From Euperipatoides rowelli (taxonomy: Eukaryota; Onychophora; Udeonychophora; Euonychophora; Peripatopsidae): 12,062 nucleotides of DNA. The notes below the pieces were generated by a model, which searched no databases, was not told the origin of the DNA, and saw only the letters and a program-made list of their open reading frames with translations. The stretch is from the NCBI GenBank assembly GCA_003024985.2, contig PXIH01S0027053.1. The stretch is one strand, 5' to 3'. This document shows positions 7,506 to 12,062 of the stretch, one piece after another. Numbering within the stretch: the stretch's first letter is position 1; every line of letters starts with the position of its first letter. A program made the position numbers and the translations under genes.

Positions 7506-7837
7506 CTAGAAGATGTTAATGATTGAAAAGTATAAGTCCAATTTTACCGCGTTTTTAACATCTGCGCATATATTTTTGTCATTACGGTAGGTTTCCCCGG
7601 AAATTGATCAAAATTATCAAAATTGATCAAAAAAGGATTATTTCTCCCCTTCATCATCATAGGGTTGGGGGAAAAGTGCGTTTAATACGTAGTTGGAGTT
7701 AGGGTTCAGGGTTGTGGTAAGATTAGGACTGTAAACAACAAAAAAAGGTGCTATCCATCTTGAAGAAACATGCGCAGACGTGAAAAGCTGACTTATACTA
7801 TTCAAATTGTAACGCCTCGTTTTCTCCTTTCTAGGGG
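7506..7837. mobile_element. Fold-back (MITE-like) element 2
   Basis: The left arm AGTATAAGTC...CATCTGCGCAT (7529-7569) and right arm ATGCGCAGACGTG...GACTTATACT (7770-7799) are inverted complements, the left one carrying about 11 extra bases. Weaker matching continues outward through GATTGAA/ATTCAAAT to TCTCCTAGAA (7506) and TTCTAGGGGA (7837). No reading frame is present inside. The interior has a direct repeat of ATTGATCAAAA and, on the minus strand, the 32-bp core shared with the element at 3524-3780. It abuts the upstream side of the gypsy relic. No target-site duplication was fixed. Confidence 0.65.
7704..7735 (-). repeat. 32-bp core, second copy
   Basis: The minus-strand copy of the TTTACAGTCCTAA...CCCTGAAC block also found at 3642-3673, with 29 of 32 positions the same. 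In both elements it lies inside the inverted-repeat boundaries. Confidence 0.8.
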
Positions 7838-8035
7838 AACATTTTTTTAAAAAATCTATTTTTATAGTAGGCTAATTTAATGTATTAAACATTAACAAAG
7901 TCTTTAGAACCCTATTTTTCTAAGCATATTTTAAGCTGTAGGTATTTTATCATTCAAGAATTACAAAATATATTCATGTTTATTCTTTATAAACTCTTTT
8001 GTAATTATTTCTAATATCATGATTTATTTGTTTCA

Positions 8036-8165
8036 GATTAAGGGAAAATCAATTTCTCCAGTTTTAAGCGAAGATGGGAAGAATTGAGTACAAGATGGAT
8101 TAATATTATTTTAATGATTTTTTGGAGTCATTAATAAATTACATCCAACTTATTTAAATAGTCTA
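8036..8165 (+). other. Possible terminal exon with poly(A) signal
   Basis: TTATTTGTTTCAG is a good splice acceptor ending at 8035. The sequence after it (ATTAAGGGAAAATC...) is less A+T-biased than the flanks and contains AATAAA near 8142 before A+T-rich DNA resumes. If joined to the mini-exon ending at 4771 (one base carried over), the first codon would be GAT and the next TAA, so this would be a stop codon plus 3' untranslated region. The phase agreement is suggestive only; such acceptors and AATAAA are common in A+T-rich DNA. Confidence 0.2.
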
Positions 8166-8172
8166 TATGTTA

Positions 8173-8506
8173 TTTTTTTTTTTTGGTTTGGTAGGGCCAA
8201 TACCCGTGAGGGCGAATCTATCAATACATCTTATTATGTATCACTCACGCTATGTACATTATATACACTATTTACAGTTAATCACAAGCTGACTAACAAG
8301 CATTCACCTGATAGTTCAGTTGCAACCTCTCCTACGCAATGTGTAACGAATACTTTCGTAACAGTCGAACGCAAATTCGGAAATTAAACTGACTGGTTGA
8401 ATAGCGCCTCGATCCGCCTGTCTTTCAGAAAGAAAGACAAGTCGGAAACAAGGCTGAACAGCTCAAGCCATGTCTCTAGCTCAGGCTTACACCAAGAATA
8501 CGAAGC
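8173..8506 (-). mobile_element. SINE-like retroposon with A-tail
   Basis: This segment is clearly richer in G+C than both flanks and ends, on the minus strand, with CGGGTATTGGCCCTACCAAA followed by a 12-base A tract (T-run at 8173-8184 on plus). GTTATTT occurs outside the tail (8169-8175, overlapping the T-run) and at the other end (8507-8513), which may be a short target-site duplication. About 335 bp with no sustained open frame fits a SINE or a 5'-truncated LINE end. I see no clear tRNA-type A and B boxes, so the class is left open. It contains a near-perfect internal hairpin (TGTTACGAA/TTCGTTACA on minus). Confidence 0.5.
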
Positions 8507-8642
8507 GTTATTTATTTTTATATAAATTTTTTGAAAAAATTAAAATCAGCTTAGACTATTAAGAAAAATTAAAACAATATTTGCATTAAATTGATTCAAA
8601 TTTTGTCATCAGCATTGTATTCTTAATGGAACTTAATTGTAG

Positions 8643-9187
8643 TTTCTATTTCAAAATGGCAACAACGATTCTAGATCTTATTAGGCTACGTATGGCTTCC
8701 TTAATTCTAGATTTTGTACTTCAAGATGGCTACCATGATTTTAGATTTCTTATTTCAACATGGTATCCACCATTCTAGATTTTCCACTTTAAGATGGCCA
8801 CCATGATTCTAGGTTTCTTACTTCAAAATAGTCACTATTATTCTAGATTTCTTAACGTCAAGTTGGCTCTCATAATTCTAGATTACTTAGTTTTAAATGG
8901 CCACCTTGATTCTAGATTACTTAACTTTAAGATGGCTTCCATGATTCTAGATTACTTAACTTCAAGATGGCCACCATGCTTCTAGATTTCTTAACTTCAA
9001 GATGGCCACCATGATTCTAAATTTTTCAGTTTAAATGACCACTATGATTGTAGATTTTCTGCTTCATGATAGCCTCCAATTTTCTAGATTTCCTACTTCA
9101 AGTTGGCCTTCATAGTTCAAAATGGTCACCATGATTCTAGATTTCTTAACTTCAAGAGGGCATCCATAATTCTAGATTTTTTGATGT
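8643..9187 (+). repeat. 33-35-bp minisatellite, ~16 units
   Basis: About sixteen diverged units are built on TTCTAGATTTCTTAACTTCA then AGATGGCCACCATGA. TTCTAGAT marks almost every unit start, and AAGATGGC or a close variant marks each middle. Units at 8940-9017 are nearly identical; those at the edges are most diverged, as expected if the array grew from its middle. One unit near 9094-9120 is truncated. The 63-codon plus-strand frame at 8794-8985 is just a stop-poor path through the array. Each unit contains AAGATGGC, the core of the YY1 recognition sequence, and many contain a Kozak-like GCCACCATG; whether either is used is unknown. Confidence 0.9.
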
Positions 9188-9843
9188 AGGGTTACCAGAT
9201 TTCTTGATCGTCATATTGGGAAAAAAATTTCATGATAACAAAAAAAGCATATGGTTATTTGATAAGCTTTTTTTTTTCATTAGGAGCATAATTTATGGTT
9301 TTTTTTTTGTAATTCCTCTCATCTTTTCAGATAACAGTCACAAATATAAACATAATCTTAATTTTTTATAACAAATCTTTAACTTTTAATTTCAGCGTAC
9401 AACAAACTCCTCTTTAGATTTGTATCCATTTCTAGATGATTATATATACTGTAAATGAGAACAAGAGAAAATTTAACATAAAATCTATTTCAATTTATAA
9501 AATTAAAGACGGACATTTCATTTTGTTATGTTCCTATTCAAGAAAATATAAATATACAACTGGGTCCCAATTAACGTCTTTAATTGGTTCCAAAAAAGTC
9601 ATGTGCTAATCGAAATATCGCTATTTGGAACCTTAAATCCCATTAGAAACAAGGTAATAAGCATTAATTGGTTCCAGAATAGCTCTAATTAAAAAATAAG
9701 TCACATAGTTAATAAAACAAATACTGTACTGTAAACATTTAAAAAATATAAAGATATTATTATACACAGTAAATATTTTCATGAAATGTGTTGAATTTTT
9801 TTTTTAATCTTATGGCCTTTAAGTTAAATGATTCTTAGAATAT
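9188..9843. other. A+T-rich stretch with repeat remnants
   Basis: No gene is recognised. At 9187-9210 AGGGTTACCAGATTTCTTG resembles the decayed repeat end near 4155. At 9561-9690 there is a dispersed-repeat-like segment with CCAATTAA...TTAATTGG inverted arms (9567-9587), a second ATTGGTTCCA at 9667-9676, and a TAATCGAAATATCGC block between them. The rest is low complexity. Confidence 0.5.
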
Positions 9844-10091
9844 TGTAAGAGAGAGAAAATGGTAAAATGAATAATTATTTATTGTAATCAAAATTATTCT
9901 TTTTAGTTTTATTAAAGGGATGAAATACACCTTTACAAACATTAATTAGGTTACTCATTGATTTTTTTTTTCATTCCCTAGTAAAAGGAAGGAAATTTCC
10001 AAACTTTATAGAACATCAAAAATTACTGCAGGACGAGAAAATAACTCCAATCAACTTTTTTCTCCTCCTCCTTCAAAAATCTTTTAAGACA
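9844..10091 (-). mobile_element. Putative 3' LTR of second gypsy relic
   Basis: Directly after a polypurine tract (minus), the sequence begins TGTCTTAAAAG at 10091, and about 248 bp later TCTCTCTTACA ends at 9844. This gives the TG...CA ends typical of LTRs. Inside, in the right order, are TATAAAG (10010-10004) and AATAAA (9913-9908), the signals expected for LTR promoter and polyadenylation. No partner LTR lies in the window, so the edges are inferred. Confidence 0.45.
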
Positions 10092-10093
10092 GA

Positions 10094-10104
10094 CCCCCTT
10101 TTTT
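10094..10104 (-). other. Polypurine tract
   Basis: AAAAAAGGGGG on the minus strand, two bases before the TGTCTT that opens the putative 3' LTR and downstream of the integrase relic. This is the position and composition of the plus-strand DNA primer site of LTR retrotransposons. Confidence 0.5.
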
Positions 10105-10754
10105 ATCTAAATCATGCTGGTATGACTATTGCTTTTCAACATCTAGTCCTTTTTAGTACAGTCTGCTGTGGTTGTAGGTGACACGGTTGGTGGGGAGTCA
10201 TATTCTGTGATAATCCTCTAGTGTATTCTCCATGTCATCCTTGCCTGTTGAGTTTTCCAAAGTATTGGGTCAATGTACAGTTTAATATGGTATCTGTTTT
10301 TACTGTAGATTGCTTCATTTTGTGTTTTAATTTTGTATATTCATTATTGAGGTTCAACCTGTGTTATTTTTCTGGGCTGCCAACCTTTGTTCATTGTAGA
10401 CCAAACTTTTTGATTAATTTGTAGAGGACACAATGCTTTAGAGAGTTGGTCCCTGCGTATATGTTGTTGAGCTTGTCTCTCTCATAGTTCATCCTATCTT
10501 TAATTTTGTATTAGGTATTCAAGTTGTTTGGTAATGTGGAATCAATGTTATGATTTTTCTACCCATTAGTAGTAACACAGCTGGGATTTGAGGCATCCAT
10601 TGGGGTATTTTGATGGTTCATGAGGACAATAACAAATCTTTATTAACCCCAGCAGCTTTAGTTAAGATTTTTTTAGTGTTTTAACATATCATTAAGCCAG
10701 GCCATTTGATTTTATGTTGAAGGGGCAGATGGACTGTATATTATGTTCCATTCT

Positions 10755-10765
10755 TTGAAGAAAAG
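10755..10765. repeat. Target-site duplication, left copy
   Basis: TTGAAGAAAAG, identical to 11097-11107, flanks the poly(A) end of the insert. The same words form one continuous integrase sequence when the insert is disregarded. Confidence 0.8.
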
Positions 10766-11096
10766 ATTTTTTTTAATAAGTTTATTTTACACCTCCGGCA
10801 AATTATAATAATTACAACAATCTTGTTACATATTTGATGCTTCTTCATCTGTTTATTCCAATGAATTCTACATTGGTTCTTTTCAAGCACATATTTCCTA
10901 CCTCTGGCATTCCTGATCTTACAACCCAGTGATCAGTGGTGCAATTTCATCGCAAATGGCTTTTGACAGCCAAAATGTCTGCAGAAAAACATCCCATTTA
11001 ACTAGTTCATAGAATAATGGACCGAGTTAAAAGGGGACTAAATGTCTGAGCATATGGTAGTCCAGATCAGTAAACACTGGATCATTGTGCTTTGAC
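10766..11096 (-). mobile_element. Poly(A)-tailed retroposed insert, mariner-like
   Basis: This 331-bp segment sits inside the integrase relic between perfect 11-bp direct repeats. On the minus strand it ends with AATAAA (10786-10781), a few bases, then A8 (10774-10767), the marks of an mRNA copy inserted by LINE-type machinery. Its 5' part reads NDPVFTDLDYHMLRHL, resembling the mariner transposase motif PDL..SDYH..R that holds the third catalytic Asp. Later frames give WLSK and GRKYVLE-like pieces resembling the transposase C-terminus. No terminal inverted repeats or TA duplication are seen, so it did not arrive as a DNA transposon. Retroposition is well supported; the mariner origin is tentative. 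Confidence 0.65.
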
Positions 11097-11107
11097 TTGA
11101 AGAAAAG
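11097..11107. repeat. Target-site duplication, right copy
   Basis: TTGAAGAAAAG, identical to 10755-10765, at the 5' side (minus sense) of the insert. Adjacent bases (AAACTTTTCTTCAA on minus) fit the A-rich cleavage preference of LINE endonucleases. Confidence 0.8.
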
Positions 11108-11565
11108 TTTGATTTCCTCAGAATCTATAGTTTGTCTGTTGTCACAGACCAATTATTCCAGTATGCCAAACCTGTCAAATATTGCCTTCAGGAATCTGAT
11201 GAATACCTTTTCTGCTGTTATTTTCATTGTCTGGACTTCAACAAAAGGTGAAAAAAAGTCAATTGCCAGATTTTGGCATTTGCCATGGTTGTGTGGGTAA
11301 TTTTCTCTTTTCTAGGGATTCAAGTGGGTTATTATTTAGGTATTTTTGGCATGTAGACACAATTTGATCATTGGCTCTATCTTGTTATTCATGGTTGGCC
11401 AATATAATGCCTGCCATGCTTTATTTTTGTGGACACTATCCTCCTATATGGGGAATGTATAATTTCTTTAGGGCATTCGACATACAATGGGGAATACAAA
11501 TCTTTTGACTCTACAATTATAATTTTTCATTTGTAATGTTCTAAGAGGTCTGTGCAATGTCAGGT

Positions 11566-11860
11566 ACTTAAGCTAGATATTTATATACTTAGCCTAAGCT
11601 GAAGCTACATACTGCTATAAAAAAAGACTTACTTGGAAAGCTAATATTAAATTTACAATATATTATCTAGATGTTTTATATATTAGGTTATTAATTAAGT
11701 AATAAACAAATAATGGTAAAGACCTCATTTGAGGCACAATTCAAAACACTTATTCTCTATGAATACTCCTTCTAAACTCCAAAGCCTGGAAATATTTGGA
11801 CATAAATTTTCATAAGCCTTTTTTTTAGTGGAATGTGATTAAATGTCTGAGAGAAAACTT
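11566..11860. other. A+T-rich stretch, no gene seen
   Basis: Upstream (minus sense) of the integrase one would expect RNase H and reverse transcriptase of the same element, but neither is recognisable here. The second gypsy copy is therefore cut off or replaced at about 11570. The sequence is low complexity. Confidence 0.5.
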
Positions 11861-11897
11861 TATTTGAGAGTGACCATTATTTTGTCACTCTCAAATA
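11861..11897. repeat. Perfect 14-bp-arm hairpin
   Basis: TATTTGAGAGTGAC (11861-11874) and GTCACTCTCAAATA (11884-11897) are exact inverted complements separated by nine bases. The right arm runs directly into the tandem array that repeats its own TCTCAAATA sequence. Confidence 0.9.
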
Positions 11898-11957
11898 GAG
11901 GTCCCTATCAAATAGAGGTCCTCTCAAATAGAGGACCCTCTCAAATAGAGGTCCTCT
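11888..11957 (+). repeat. ~17-bp tandem repeat, four units
   Basis: Four head-to-tail copies of CTCTCAAATAGAGGTCC with small variants (CTATCAAATAGAGGTC, GAGGACC). Each unit is itself partly self-complementary (CTC...GAG; GAGGTCCTC across unit joints), so either strand could fold into stacked small hairpins. The following bases, CTGAGAGG, continue the inverted symmetry. Confidence 0.85.
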
Positions 11958-12062
11958 GAGAGGGGCATAACTAGAGAATTTTATTGGAGGGGGAGAAATG
12001 AGAAATTTCCCAAGTTGAACTCCTAAAATTGCCAACTGAGAAATTTAAAAAGGAACCTAATT

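Larger units (their letters stand above)
10390..11565 (-). pseudogene. Ty3/gypsy-type integrase, split by an insert
   Basis: On the minus strand, WQALYWPTMNNKIEPMIKLC (near 11411-11355) is the zinc-binding N-terminal block of gypsy-type integrase, its last cysteine lost. The core follows: LAIDFFSPF with the first catalytic Asp, then VEVQTMKITAEKVF and RFGILE, then VCDNRQ with the second Asp (11129-11149). The two Asp are about 38 codons apart rather than the usual 55-60, so roughly 20 codons are deleted. After SEEIKLFFK the frame is broken by the 331-bp insert at 10766-11096. Then come SPSAPST (10714-10753) and NQMAW, where the family has N-G-x-x-E, so the third acidic residue is missing. LLMGRKIITLIP (10537-10579) and a basic tail end the domain. 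Stops and frameshifts are frequent. Integrase would join element cDNA to the chromosome; this one cannot. Confidence 0.8.

Noticed and set aside
8173-8506. tRNA or 5S rRNA gene in the G+C-rich island
   Set aside because: No cloverleaf, no convincing A/B boxes and no 5S-like blocks found by reading; an A-tail points to a retroposon.
8794-8985. 63-codon plus frame
   Set aside because: A stop-poor path through the 33-35-bp minisatellite.
10221-10424. 67-codon plus frame rich in Phe and Leu
   Set aside because: Antisense to the tail of the gypsy pol relic and simply T-rich; hydrophobic composition follows from that.
11085-11300. 71-codon plus frame
   Set aside because: It is antisense to the integrase relic and crosses the insert boundary; no similarity of its own.

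Overview
This window is A+T-rich animal-type genomic DNA (roughly 70% A+T by eye). It has no intact long protein-coding gene on either strand. It looks like an intron or intergenic stretch filled with old mobile elements and simple or tandem repeats. Decayed Ty1/copia and Ty3/gypsy LTR retrotransposons, a mariner-like fragment, fold-back (MITE-like) elements, minisatellites and U2-type splice signals point to an invertebrate or lower metazoan. The sequence does not identify the species. No tRNA, rRNA, CRISPR, bacterial operon or viral genome was seen.

Layout, left to right. Bases 1-780 are low-complexity A+T-rich DNA with an AAT microsatellite. Bases ~789-1469 look like a copia-type LTR (minus strand) with a diverged internal tandem duplication and a GTTACCC triplet; it is followed by a fragment of copia polyprotein (1500-1857, minus). 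A 91-bp imperfect palindrome lies at 1861-1951. A 24-bp minisatellite of two alternating unit types fills 2448-2780. A fold-back element with ~30-bp terminal inverted repeats occupies ~3524-3780. A strongly spliced-looking, cysteine-rich mini-exon sits at 4708-4771 (plus); it is the only candidate for a live host coding segment. Bases 5150-7357 (minus) hold a gypsy-type relic in the order gag capsid, three CCHC zinc knuckles, aspartic protease, reverse-transcriptase N-terminus, with many stops and frameshifts. A second fold-back element (~7506-7837) shares a 32-bp core with the first. A possible terminal exon starts at 8036. A relatively G+C-rich SINE-like retroposon with an A-tail (minus) occupies ~8173-8506. 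A 33-35-bp minisatellite whose units carry AAGATGGC fills 8643-9187. From ~9844 to ~11565 (minus) lies a second gypsy-type relic: integrase, polypurine tract, putative 3' LTR. Its integrase is split by a 331-bp poly(A)-tailed retroposed insert with an 11-bp target-site duplication. The right end (11861-11957) holds a perfect 14-bp-arm hairpin whose arm sequence is then repeated in tandem.

The elements do not form one working system. The two gypsy pieces cannot be halves of one element in their present order, because both read leftward but the integrase lies upstream of gag. The best second looks are the Cys-rich mini-exon with its possible splice partner, the nested retroposition of a mariner-like transcript, and the two fold-back elements with a shared core.
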